Source of the DNA: SCN-70-22 sp046327755
GTDB taxonomy: Bacteria; Gemmatimonadota; Gemmatimonadetes; Gemmatimonadales; Gemmatimonadaceae
DNA: 64,000 nucleotides
NCBI GenBank assembly: GCA_046327755.1
Contig: JAXLXW010000003.1
Location: forward strand, 1 to 64,000
Reading direction: 5' to 3'
Positions 17,989 through 26,782 of this stretch are shown here, piece after piece. Under the pieces are notes generated by a model. That model searched no databases. It was not told the DNA's origin and saw only the letters and a list, made by a program, of their open reading frames with translations. The first letter of the stretch is position 1. Every line of letters begins with the position of its first letter. A program made the translations under genes and the position numbers.

Positions 17989-20436
17989 GTGGCTGACGGC
18001 GCGTCGCGACTCGCCGCCTGGTTCGACGCGCAGGGGTGGACCCCGTTCCCGTTCCAGCGCGAGGCGTGGGAGGCCATGCAGCGCGGCGAGGACGGGCTGG
18101 TGCACGTGCCGACCGGCGCCGGCAAGACGTATGCGGCCTACATCGCGGCGCTCGCCAGCTGCATCGATGTCCCCCCCGACGGCCTCGCGATCGCCTACGT
18201 GACGCCGTTGCGCGCCCTGGCCCGCGACATCGAGCAGGCGCTGCGGGCGCCGGTCGAGGCCCTCGGGCTGTCGCTGCGCGTGGAGACGCGAACGGGTGAT
18301 ACGCCCAGTTCGGTGCGACAGCGGCAGAAGGCACGGCTCCCGCACGTGCTCGTCACCACGCCGGAGTCGCTCACCGTCCTGCTCTCATACGAGGACGCGG
18401 CGCGCCAGTTCGCCGGCACGCGAGTCGCCATCATCGATGAATGGCACGAACTCGTGTCGAGCAAGCGTGGCACGCAGGTGGAACTGGCGCTCGCGCGATT
18501 GCGACGCCTCGCGCCCGCGCTCCGCACGTGGGCGCTCTCGGCCACATTGCACGATCCGGCGCTCGCCGCGCAGTGCGTCGTTGGAACGGGGCGCGCCTTC
18601 ACGCTCGTCGCCGCCTCGCTTCGGCGAGAGGTGGTGCTCGAGTCGCTCGTCCCGGAGCGCATCGAGCGCTTTCCGTGGGCCGGGCGCCTGGGACTCGCCA
18701 TGCTCCCGCGCGTCCTCGAGCTGCTGGCCGACGGTCGGTCGACGCTGGTGTTCACCAACACGCGATCGCAGGCGGAGCGCTGGTACCAGGCAATCGTCGA
18801 TGCACGCCCGGAGTGGGAGGCGTGGGTGGCGCTGCATCACGGCTCGATCGATCGCGACGAGCGCGCACGCGTGGAAGGGGGGCTCAAGGACGGGACGGTG
18901 CGCGCGGTGGTGGCCACGTCATCGCTCGACCTCGGCGTCGACTTCTCGCCGGTGGAGCGTGTGCTGCAGGTGGGATCGCCCAAGGGAATCGCCCGCCTGA
19001 TGCAACGTGCAGGGCGGGCCGCGCATCGCCCTGGCGCGGAGGCGCGCATCCATGGCGTGCCGACGCATGCGCTGGAGCTGGTGGAGTTCTCGGCGGCACG
19101 CCACGCCATCGCGGTGCACGCCATCGAGGAACGCCTGCCGCTCGAACAACCGCTCGATGTCCTGGTGCAGCACCTGGTGACCTGTGCGTTAGGCGGCGGG
19201 TTCGAGGCCGACGCCCTCTTCGACGAGGTGCGGGAGGCGTGGTCGTACCGTGGGCTCGACCGGAAAGCCTTCGACTGGGCGCTCGCCATGGTCGAACACG
19301 GCGGGGCGACGCTCGCCGCCTACGACCAGCACCACCGCGTGACGCTCGAGGACGGGCGCTATCGCGTGTCCAACGCGCGCATCGCCCGCTTCCATCGCCT
19401 GGCCATCGGGACCATCACGACCGATGCCACGATGGAGATCCGCTACCTCAACGGGACGCGGATCGGGTCGATCGAGGAGGACTTCATCGCGCGGCTGCGC
19501 GCCGGCGACCGCTTCGTCTTCGCGGGGCGCTCCCTGGAGTTTGTGATGGTGCGCGACCTGATGGCATACGTGCGCCGATCGCCCGTGGTCCCATCGCTCA
19601 CCCCCATCTGGGCAGGGAGCCGCTTCCCGATGTCGACATCGCTGGGCGACGGGGTGCGGCGCGAGCTCGACCGCGCCTCGCGCCGGCGTTGGAAAGGTGC
19701 GTCGCCCGAACTGTGCGCCGCCCGCCCCATCCTGGACGAGCAGGCGCGACTCTCCGTGCTCCCCAAGGACGATGAGTTGCTCGTGGAGCGCTGGCACTCG
19801 CGCGCCGGCCACCACCTCTTTGTCTATCCGTTCGAGGGGCGGCGAGCGCACCAGGCGATGGCGGCGCTCCTCGCGCTGCGCCTCGGGCGCCGCACCCCCG
19901 GCACCTTCTCGCTGACCGTCAACGACTATGGCATGGAGTTGCTCGGCGATCGCGAGGTGTCGGACGAGGAGTTGCGCCATCCGGCGACCCTCACCGTCGA
20001 CGACATCGTCGCCGACCTCACGGAAAGCGTGAATCTCGGTGAACTGGCGAGGCGTCAGTTCCGTGACATCGCGCGCGTCGCGGGGCTGGTCTTCACCGGC
20101 TATCCCGGCGGCGGGAAGGGGGCTCGGCAGCTGCAAGTGTCGGCGTCGCTGGTGTACGACGTCTTCCAGCGGTACGATCCGGAGAACCTCCTCCTCGACC
20201 AGGCGCGGCGCGAAGTGTTCGAGCAGCAATTCGAGCTGGCACGGCTCGAGCGCGCCCTGCGGCGGCTGGGGGCGAGCCACGTGCGCGTCGTCCGCATCCC
20301 GTATCCAACGCCGCTCGCCTTCCCGCTCGTGATCGATCGCCTGGGGTCTCGCCTGTCGACGGAACAACTCGTGACGCGGGTCCAGAAGATGATTGCGGGG
20401 TGGCTCGCGACGGAGGAGGGGCGTGACCGCGACTGA
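17989..20436 (+). CDS. Ligase-associated DNA damage response DEXH-box helicase (Lhr-like)
   Basis: A superfamily 2 helicase of about 815 residues with Walker A VPTGAGKT, motif Ia TPLRALARD, DEXH box IIDEWHEL, motif III SATL, motif IV VFTNTRSQ, motif V ATSSLDLGVDF and motif VI QRAGRAAHRP. The C-terminal part matches the Lhr-type winged-helix region. It belongs to the helicase subgroup encoded with a phosphoesterase and an ATP-dependent ligase in bacterial DNA-repair cassettes. The open frame begins at TTG 17956; the GTG at 17989 is chosen because GAGGG lies five bases upstream, and GTG 17983 is also possible. Its stop overlaps pdeM. The ligase and exonuclease partners are not next to it here. 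Confidence 0.9.
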   Translation: MADGASRLAAWFDAQGWTPFPFQREAWEAMQRGEDGLVHVPTGAGKTYAAYIAALASCIDVPPDGLAIAYVTPLRALARDIEQALRAPVEALGLSLRVETRTGDTPSSVRQRQKARLPHVLVTTPESLTVLLSYEDAARQFAGTRVAIIDEWHELVSSKRGTQVELALARLRRLAPALRTWALSATLHDPALAAQCVVGTGRAFTLVAASLRREVVLESLVPERIERFPWAGRLGLAMLPRVLELLADGRSTLVFTNTRSQAERWYQAIVDARPEWEAWVALHHGSIDRDERARVEGGLKDGTVRAVVATSSLDLGVDFSPVERVLQVGSPKGIARLMQRAGRAAHRPGAEARIHGVPTHALELVEFSAARHAIAVHAIEERLPLEQPLDVLVQHLVTCALGGGFEADALFDEVREAWSYRGLDRKAFDWALAMVEHGGATLAAYDQHHRVTLEDGRYRVSNARIARFHRLAIGTITTDATMEIRYLNGTRIGSIEEDFIARLRAGDRFVFAGRSLEFVMVRDLMAYVRRSPVVPSLTPIWAGSRFPMSTSLGDGVRRELDRASRRRWKGASPELCAARPILDEQARLSVLPKDDELLVERWHSRAGHHLFVYPFEGRRAHQAMAALLALRLGRRTPGTFSLTVNDYGMELLGDREVSDEELRHPATLTVDDIVADLTESVNLGELARRQFRDIARVAGLVFTGYPGGGKGARQLQVSASLVYDVFQRYDPENLLLDQARREVFEQQFELARLERALRRLGASHVRVVRIPYPTPLAFPLVIDRLGSRLSTEQLVTRVQKMIAGWLATEEGRDRD

Positions 20437-21100
20437 GCCGCGCCCTCCCGCGCGCGAACTCGCGATGGACGTGGCAGGCGAGCGCGTCGTGCTTCGCGGC
20501 GACCGGTCGCTCTTCTGGCCGCGCCGCCGATGGCTCATCGTTGCCGACCTTCACGTGGGGAAGGTGCAGAGCCTGCGTCGCGACGGGGTCGCGCTCCCGG
20601 ATGCCGTGCTCACCGATGACCTGCAGCGTCTGTCGCGCGCCGTGCGCGCGTCTGGTGCGGAGCGTCTGCTCGTGCTCGGTGACCTGGTGCATGACGCGCA
20701 CGGACTCACGCCGGCCCTCGTGGAGATGGTGGCGGCGTGGCGCGCGGCGCTCGGCACTCCGATCTCCCTCGTGCCCGGGAACCACGACCAGCGCGTCCCA
20801 GCGCTCCCGGACGCGTGGGCGATCGAACAGCTGTCGGAGGTCGTGGATGAAGGCGTCTTCCGCTTCAGCCACGACCTGTCACCGGGGGCCGCATTCAACT
20901 GGCACGGTCACATCCATCCGGCCGTGACGCTCCGGGGCGGGGTCGATCGGCTGCGCTTCCCGTGTTTCGTCGTGGATGACGGCGAGGGGATCCTTCCGGC
21001 GTTCAGCGCACTGACGGGAGGCGACGCCACCCCACGCGCGACGACGGCCCGCCACTTCCCAGTCGTCGACGACCACGTCATCGCGCTCCCGACTCGTTAG
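20423..21100 (+). CDS. pdeM: Ligase-associated DNA damage response endonuclease PdeM
   Basis: A 225-residue calcineurin-like phosphoesterase. Metal-binding motifs are visible in order: LIVADLHVGK, VLGDLVHD, SLVPGNHDQR and NWHGHIHPAV. The GTG at 20423 follows a strong GGAGGAGGGG and lies within the end of the helicase gene, so the two are translationally coupled. PdeM proteins are nucleases in the lig-lhr-pdeM-exo repair set. The TAG stop is part of a CGTTAGG motif, and small GC-rich hairpins follow. Confidence 0.92.
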   Translation: MTATEPRPPARELAMDVAGERVVLRGDRSLFWPRRRWLIVADLHVGKVQSLRRDGVALPDAVLTDDLQRLSRAVRASGAERLLVLGDLVHDAHGLTPALVEMVAAWRAALGTPISLVPGNHDQRVPALPDAWAIEQLSEVVDEGVFRFSHDLSPGAAFNWHGHIHPAVTLRGGVDRLRFPCFVVDDGEGILPAFSALTGGDATPRATTARHFPVVDDHVIALPTR

Positions 21101-21303
21101 GGGGCGCCAAGAATGGGCGCCGGTGCGCCCAGGCGATCGCCGCGAACGGTGCGTCGCGGGCCGCTGCGTAGCCGATATGCGGGGCGCTGACTCGTCGGGA
21201 TGGCACGCTCCGTCTCGTGCAACTCCATGCCCGCCGTTGCCTTGCGGCGGAGTCGAACCAGGGCGCACGCGACTCGATTGGGATGCCCTAAGCCGCACCC
21301 GCC

Positions 21304-21330
21304 TAAAGCTTTGGCCGGGTGAACCGATGA
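21304..21330 (+). promoter_or_regulatory. FliA (sigma-28)-type promoter for the chemotaxis operon
   Basis: TAAAGCTT, 11 bases, then ACCGATGA. This matches the known flagellar sigma consensus (TAAAGTTT, N11, GCCGATAA) at 7 of 8 and 6 of 8 positions with the exact spacing, and lies directly before cheA. The predicted transcript start (about 21337) supports the ATG at 21398 as the cheA start. Confidence 0.7.
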
Positions 21331-21397
21331 TTAAGCGTAGGGTCCTGTGGATACTCCCCCGACAGGCCGATACCGAATCCCCTACGCCAACGCGCCG

Positions 21398-24238
21398 ATG
21401 GACGACCTGCTGCGCGATTTCCTCACGGAGAGCGCCGAGAACCTCCAGAAGCTCGACCAGGATCTGATCGAGCTCGAGGTCCGCCCGCACGATCTCACGC
21501 TCGTGCACAGCATCTTCCGCACTATCCACACGATCAAGGGAACCTGCGGCTTCATCGGGTTGCCGCGCCTGGAGGCGCTGGCCCACGTTACCGAGAGCGT
21601 GTTGGGGGCGGTGCGCGAGGGGCGCCTCATGGTCGTCCCGGCGATGATCAGCGACATCCTCAGATCCGTGGACACGATCAAGGCGATCCAGGGCGACCTG
21701 GAGCGCGATGAGGTCGAGCCGGAAGGGGACGACGGGGCGCTGATCGGGTCGTTGCAGGCCTGGCTCGACATCGCCACGAATCCGGCGGGGAGCTCGGTCG
21801 TCTCGCCGACGCCGCTTGCGGTGCGCGCGATGATGGCCGACAACGCGCAACGGGAAGTCGCGCGTGGCTCGGGCACCGTGGAACCGGTCGCGCCGCCGAG
21901 CGCCCCGGCTGCCGCCGATGACGCGCACGAGTCGATCGAGCTGCAAGGCGGGACGCGGGGCACGTTCGAGTTGTTCGACACGGGCGAGGTGATGGCGGTG
22001 CATCGCGACGCACTCGCGACGGGCGCTCCCGGGCTCGTGGCCAGCGCGCCATCTGCCGCCGAGGCGCCGCCGCCAGCTGCAGCGTCGACCACCGCGCCGG
22101 TCGCTGCGCCGGTCCCCGCGGCCGCGGCGCCGACTGCGTCACAAGGCGTGGCAGCTGCCACGAGTGCCCCCGCGGATGGTGCGGGATCGACCGAAGGGCG
22201 TGGCTCGATCGCCGACAGCTCGCTGCGCGTCAACGTGACGCTGCTCGACAAGCTGATGAACCTTGTGGGCGAGCTCGTGCTCGCGCGCAACCAGCTCATC
22301 CAGCTCTCGGCGCAAAACGACGACTCGGTCTACGCCGCCCCGGTGCAGCACCTCAATCGCGTGACCACCGACCTGCAGGAAGCCGTGATGCGCACGCGCA
22401 TGCAGGCGATCGGTGGGGCGTGGACGAAGTTGCCGCGGCTCGTGCGCGACCTCGCGCTCGCCAGCGGCAAGCAGATCGCGCTCGAGATGCACGGGGCGGA
22501 GACGGAACTCGACCGACAGATCCTGCAGGCGATCCAGGACCCGCTCACGCACATGGTGCGCAACTCGGGAGACCACGGGATCGAGCTGCCGGACGTGCGC
22601 CGCGCCGCGGGGAAGCCGGAGCAGGGCACCATCCGCCTCAATGCATACCACGAAGGCGGGCACGTCATCCTCGAGATCTCCGACGACGGCGCGGGCATCG
22701 GCGTCGACAAGGTGCGTCGCAAGGCCGTCGAGCGCGGGCTGGTCCCGGCCGATGTCGCGGCGACGTTGAGCGAGGCGCAGATCTTCCGCTTCATCTTCGA
22801 GCCCGGCTTCTCCACCGCGGAAAAGATCACGAACGTCTCCGGACGTGGCGTGGGGATGGACGTGGTGCGCAGCAACATCGAGAAGATCGGCGGGACGGTG
22901 GAGCTCTCGTCGCGCGAGGGGCGCGGGACGACGGTCCGCATCAAGATCCCGCTGACGCTCGCGATCATCTCGGCGCTGCTCGTCGGGACGGCCAACGAAG
23001 TCTTCGCGATTCCACAGATCGGCGTCGTGGAACTCGTGCGCGTGAGCGACGAGGTGCGGCATCGCATCGAGACGGTGCAGGGGGCGCGCTTCTTCCGCCT
23101 GCGCGACACGCTGCTCCCGCTGGTGAGCCTGAGCGAGCGCCTCGCCTTGGACAGCATCGCGCTGCCTGACGAGTACAACATCGTCGTGTGCCAGGTGGGG
23201 GAGACCCCGTTCGGGCTCGTGGTGAGCGAGGTGTTCGACACGCAGGAGATCGTCGTGAAGCCGGTCGGGCGCCTGGTGAAGCACATCCCGGTCTACGCGG
23301 GGTGCACGATCCTGGGCGACGGGCGCGTCATCATGATCCTCGACACGACGGGGATCGCCAACGAGACGCTGGCGGTGGCGCACGCGGAGCAGGGCGCGAT
23401 GGCCACGGCAAGCGAGAGCGCCGCCGACGACGCGATGGAGAGCGTGCTGCTCTTCGACGCCGGCGGGAGCACCGTGCAGGCGGTGCCGCTCTCGCTGGTG
23501 GCGCGACTGGAGGAGATCCCGGCCGACAACATCGAGGAAGCGGACGGGCGTGCGCTCGTGCAGTATCGCGACGCGCTGCTCCCGCTCCTCGCCGCGCACC
23601 CATCGATGAACCTGCGGGCCCGCACGCCGCGCCCGGTGATCGTCTTCACCGACAACGGGCACTCGATGGGGCTCGCGGTGGACGAGATCCGCGACATCGT
23701 GAGTGCGCGCCTGGCGGTGGAGCCCGGCGCCCATCGCCCGGGGGTCCTCGGCGTCTGCGTGATTGCCGGGAAGGCCACCGAGATCATCGACACCAACTAC
23801 TTCCTGCGCCAGGCCTTCGGGGACTGGTTTGCCCCCGCCGCGCAGTTGCAACGCGAGGACACGAGCGTCCTGCTCGTCGACGACTCGCGCTTCTTCCTCA
23901 ACCTGATCGCCCCCGTGCTCCGCGGCGCGGGCTACAAGGTCTTCACCGCCAACGACGGGCGTGATGCGCTCGACCGGCTGGAACGCGGCGATCGCTTCGA
24001 CCTCGTCGTCAGCGACATCGACATGCCGACGGTCGACGGCTTTGCCTTCGCGCGCGCCGTCCGCGCCAATCCGGCGTGGGCGCAGCTTCCGCTCGTTGCC
24101 CTGACGGGGCGCAGCACGCCGTCCGATCGCGAGCGGGCGCGCAGCTGCGGCTTCAACGACTTCCTCGTGAAATTCGACCGCGATGCCGTGCTCAGTGCGC
24201 TGGCTCGCTACGCCACGCGAGTGGAGGTGTCCGCATGA
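21398..24238 (+). CDS. cheA: Hybrid chemotaxis histidine kinase CheA with extra CheW-like and receiver domains
   Basis: About 946 residues. It has an N-terminal Hpt domain with phospho-accepting His44 in TIHTIKGTCGF and a long Ala/Pro linker. The dimerisation domain follows (LMNLVGELVLARNQL), then the HATPase with N-box HMVRNSGDHGIE, DDGAGIG and GRGVGMDVVRSNI. After the regulatory P5 domain (NEVFAIPQIGVVEL) there is a second CheW-like domain (about residues 680-810) and a C-terminal receiver domain with acidic VDDSR, phospho-Asp in VSDIDMP and a Lys in VKFDRD. An in-frame GTG at 21347 exists, but Hpt domains normally begin near MDDLLRDFLTES. It phosphorylates CheY and CheB; the C-terminal receiver may act as a phosphate sink. 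It overlaps cheW by ATGA. Confidence 0.94.
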   Translation: MDDLLRDFLTESAENLQKLDQDLIELEVRPHDLTLVHSIFRTIHTIKGTCGFIGLPRLEALAHVTESVLGAVREGRLMVVPAMISDILRSVDTIKAIQGDLERDEVEPEGDDGALIGSLQAWLDIATNPAGSSVVSPTPLAVRAMMADNAQREVARGSGTVEPVAPPSAPAAADDAHESIELQGGTRGTFELFDTGEVMAVHRDALATGAPGLVASAPSAAEAPPPAAASTTAPVAAPVPAAAAPTASQGVAAATSAPADGAGSTEGRGSIADSSLRVNVTLLDKLMNLVGELVLARNQLIQLSAQNDDSVYAAPVQHLNRVTTDLQEAVMRTRMQAIGGAWTKLPRLVRDLALASGKQIALEMHGAETELDRQILQAIQDPLTHMVRNSGDHGIELPDVRRAAGKPEQGTIRLNAYHEGGHVILEISDDGAGIGVDKVRRKAVERGLVPADVAATLSEAQIFRFIFEPGFSTAEKITNVSGRGVGMDVVRSNIEKIGGTVELSSREGRGTTVRIKIPLTLAIISALLVGTANEVFAIPQIGVVELVRVSDEVRHRIETVQGARFFRLRDTLLPLVSLSERLALDSIALPDEYNIVVCQVGETPFGLVVSEVFDTQEIVVKPVGRLVKHIPVYAGCTILGDGRVIMILDTTGIANETLAVAHAEQGAMATASESAADDAMESVLLFDAGGSTVQAVPLSLVARLEEIPADNIEEADGRALVQYRDALLPLLAAHPSMNLRARTPRPVIVFTDNGHSMGLAVDEIRDIVSARLAVEPGAHRPGVLGVCVIAGKATEIIDTNYFLRQAFGDWFAPAAQLQREDTSVLLVDDSRFFLNLIAPVLRGAGYKVFTANDGRDALDRLERGDRFDLVVSDIDMPTVDGFAFARAVRANPAWAQLPLVALTGRSTPSDRERARSCGFNDFLVKFDRDAVLSALARYATRVEVSA

Positions 24239-24717
24239 GCGCGAGCAGCAGCAGTGCTGCCACCCACGCCGGAGCAGGCGCCGGCGCGATCGAGTACGTG
24301 ACGTTCCGCCTGGCCGACCAGTGGCTGGGCATCCCGGTCCTCCTCGTGCAGGAGGTGTTGCTGGCGCAGCGCATCGCGCGCGTCCCGCGCACGCCGGAAG
24401 AGGTGGCGGGTTTCCTCAACCTGCGCGGGCAGATCGTCACGGCGGTCGAGTTGCGCACGCGCCTCGGCCTCCCGCCGCGCGATCCGGAACACGCCCCGAT
24501 GAATGTCGTCGTCCGCCATGAGGGGGAGCTGTTCTCGCTCCTCGTCGACGAGGTGGGTGACGTGCTGTCGGTCGAGGGGACGGCGGTCGAGCCGCCCCCT
24601 CCCACCCTCGACCCGACGTGGCGCCAGGCCTGCGCCGGTATCGTCCGCCGCGAACGCGGCCTCCTTGTCGTTGTCCACGTCCACGCCCTGCTGCGCCTCG
24701 AGCTCGCCGCAGCGTAA
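24235..24717 (+). CDS. cheW: Chemotaxis coupling protein CheW
   Basis: A 160-residue CheW domain protein: IEYVTFRLADQWLGIPVLLVQEV, FLNLRGQIVTAVELRTRLGLP and FSLLVDEVGDVLSV are all family signatures. CheW bridges receptors to CheA. The ATG overlaps the cheA stop (ATGA). The start is fixed by that overlap; the open frame upstream lies inside cheA. The globin chemoreceptor follows 25 bases later. Confidence 0.94.
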   Translation: MSASSSSAATHAGAGAGAIEYVTFRLADQWLGIPVLLVQEVLLAQRIARVPRTPEEVAGFLNLRGQIVTAVELRTRLGLPPRDPEHAPMNVVVRHEGELFSLLVDEVGDVLSVEGTAVEPPPPTLDPTWRQACAGIVRRERGLLVVVHVHALLRLELAAA

Positions 24718-24742
24718 CGCCTCTCCTCACAGGAACAGAACC

Positions 24743-26779
24743 ATGCCGCGCGTCAAGCCCGCCCGGGCGTCCTCCAGCGTCAAGTTGCTCCGCGATTCGT
24801 TCGATGCGCTCAAGCCGCGCGCCGACCTCCTGGCCCGCACCTTCTACCGCATTCTCTTCGAGCGGTATCCCGAGGTGAAGCCGCTCTTCGCCCACGTGGA
24901 CATGACCGAGCAGCGCAAGAAGCTGCTGCAGGCCATCAGCGTGGTCGTGGCCAACGCCGACAAGCCCGAGCGCCTTGAGGACGTGGCGACTGCGTTAGGC
25001 GCGCGCCACGTGGCCTACGGCGCCAAGGCCGGGCACTACCCAGCGGTCGGCGATGCGCTGCTGGCCGCGCTGGCCACGGTGGCGGGGCCACTCTGGAGCA
25101 AGTCGCTGCAGAAGGCATGGGGGGACGCGTACCAGGCGGTCGCCAACTTCGCGATCGCCGGTGCCGAATCGGTCGAGGAGCAGGCGCCGGCGGACGCGGC
25201 CCATGGCACCTCGCCCCTCACGTCCAATCCCGCGTTGCTGTACTCCGCGCTCGAGGGGGTGGGGACCAACATCTTCGTCGCCGACACGAACTTCGACCTC
25301 GTGTGGATGAACAAGAAGTCGCACGAGACGATGAAGGGGATGGAGGACGTGACGGTCGCGCTGTTCGGGCTGCGCGAGGACCAGATGCTCGGCGGCTCGA
25401 TCGACCGCTTCCACGTGGGCGAACTCAAGGGGCGCGTCCGTCAGCTGCTCGCCAACGCGCGCAACCTCCCGTATCGCAGGGTGATCACGGTCGGCAGCCG
25501 CAAGCTGGACCTCTGCGTCAGCGCCATCTGGAACAACGACGCGGTCGCCGGCTTCATCGTGAACTGGGAAGACGTCACCGATCGTGAGCGCGCGCAGGCC
25601 GAGGCGCAGCGCCTCCAGAACATGATGGACAACGTGAACATCAACGTGATGCTCACCGACCTTGACCTCACGCTCACGTACGTGAACCCCGCGTCGGTGC
25701 GCACGCTGCAGGGGCTGCAGGCGTACCTCCCGATCGCGGCCGACAAGGTGCTGGGGCAGAAGATCGACATCTTCCACAAGGACCCGTCGCACCAGCGCCG
25801 GATGCTGGCCTCGGACAAGAACCTCCCGCATCGCGCCAAGATCAAGCTCGGCCCCGAGACGCTCGACCTCAACGTGGTCGCGATCTACGACAAGGATCGC
25901 AAGTACATCGGCGCCATGGTCACCTGGGCGGTCATCACCGACCGCGTGCACATGGCCGATGACTTCGAGCGCAACGTCCAGACGGTCGTGAGCGTCGTCA
26001 GCAGCTCGGCGACCGAGCTCGAGGCGAGCGCGCAGGGGATGGCGGCGTCGGCCGAAGAGACCACGCGCCAGTCGCAGGCCGTTGCCGCTGCCTCCGAACA
26101 GGCGACGCGCAACGTACAGACCGTGGCCGCCTCGTCCGAGGAACTCACGGCCAGCATCCGCGAAATCGCCGCCCGCGTGCAGGAAGCGTCGATGATCTCG
26201 CAGACCGCGGTCAAGCAGGCGGCCGTGACCTCCGACACGATGGCCAAGCTCGGACAGTCGAGCCAGGAGATCGGGCAGGTCGTGAAGGTGATCACCTCGA
26301 TCGCGCAGCAGACCAACCTCCTCGCGCTCAACGCCACCATCGAGGCGGCGCGTGCCGGCGAGGCGGGGAAGGGCTTCGCGGTCGTGGCCAACGAGGTGAA
26401 GGAGCTGGCGCGGCAGACGGCCAAGGCTACGGAGGAGATCGGCAACAAGATCTCCGGCGTGCAGGCCGACACCGGGCTGGCGGTCACCGCCATCCGTGAG
26501 ATCGCCGGCGTCATCGACAAGATCAACGAGATCTCGACGACAATTGCCGGTGCGGTGGAGGAACAGAACGCGGCGACGAGCGAAATCTCGCGGAACGTGA
26601 GCGAGGCGGCGCGCGGGACGGCCGACGTGAGCTACAACATCGCCAACGTCACCCAGGTGGCCCTGGAGAGCGGCCGGACGGCCGAGAACATCAAGGTCGC
26701 CTCGGGGCAGCTCTCCTCGGAGTCCGAGAAGCTCAACGTCGCGGTTGCGGAGTTCCTGAAGAAGATGCGAGCTTTCTGA
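24743..26779 (+). CDS. Soluble globin-PAS-PAS methyl-accepting chemotaxis protein
   Basis: 678 residues with no membrane helix. Residues 10-145 form a flavohemoglobin-like globin: FYRILFERYPEVKPLF gives a B10-type Tyr35 and CD1 Phe49, and RHVAYGAKAGHYPAVGDALL gives the likely proximal His89. Two PAS-like domains follow (about 165-280 and 295-400). The MCP signalling domain has the conserved tip QQTNLLALNATIEAARAGEAGKGFAVVANEVK, given here in parts: QQTNLLALNATIEAARAGE then AGKGFAVVANEVK. Inferred role: cytosolic receptor sensing O2, NO or redox state and controlling CheA. The ATG at 24743 follows AGGA; the frame is open further upstream but overlaps cheW. The MFS gene starts four bases after its stop. 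Confidence 0.92.
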   Translation: MPRVKPARASSSVKLLRDSFDALKPRADLLARTFYRILFERYPEVKPLFAHVDMTEQRKKLLQAISVVVANADKPERLEDVATALGARHVAYGAKAGHYPAVGDALLAALATVAGPLWSKSLQKAWGDAYQAVANFAIAGAESVEEQAPADAAHGTSPLTSNPALLYSALEGVGTNIFVADTNFDLVWMNKKSHETMKGMEDVTVALFGLREDQMLGGSIDRFHVGELKGRVRQLLANARNLPYRRVITVGSRKLDLCVSAIWNNDAVAGFIVNWEDVTDRERAQAEAQRLQNMMDNVNINVMLTDLDLTLTYVNPASVRTLQGLQAYLPIAADKVLGQKIDIFHKDPSHQRRMLASDKNLPHRAKIKLGPETLDLNVVAIYDKDRKYIGAMVTWAVITDRVHMADDFERNVQTVVSVVSSSATELEASAQGMAASAEETTRQSQAVAAASEQATRNVQTVAASSEELTASIREIAARVQEASMISQTAVKQAAVTSDTMAKLGQSSQEIGQVVKVITSIAQQTNLLALNATIEAARAGEAGKGFAVVANEVKELARQTAKATEEIGNKISGVQADTGLAVTAIREIAGVIDKINEISTTIAGAVEEQNAATSEISRNVSEAARGTADVSYNIANVTQVALESGRTAENIKVASGQLSSESEKLNVAVAEFLKKMRAF

Positions 26780-26782
26780 TCT

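Noticed and set aside
21347..21397. GTG 21347 as cheA start
   Set aside because: It would leave a leader of only about ten bases after the predicted FliA transcript start and adds residues not seen in Hpt domains.
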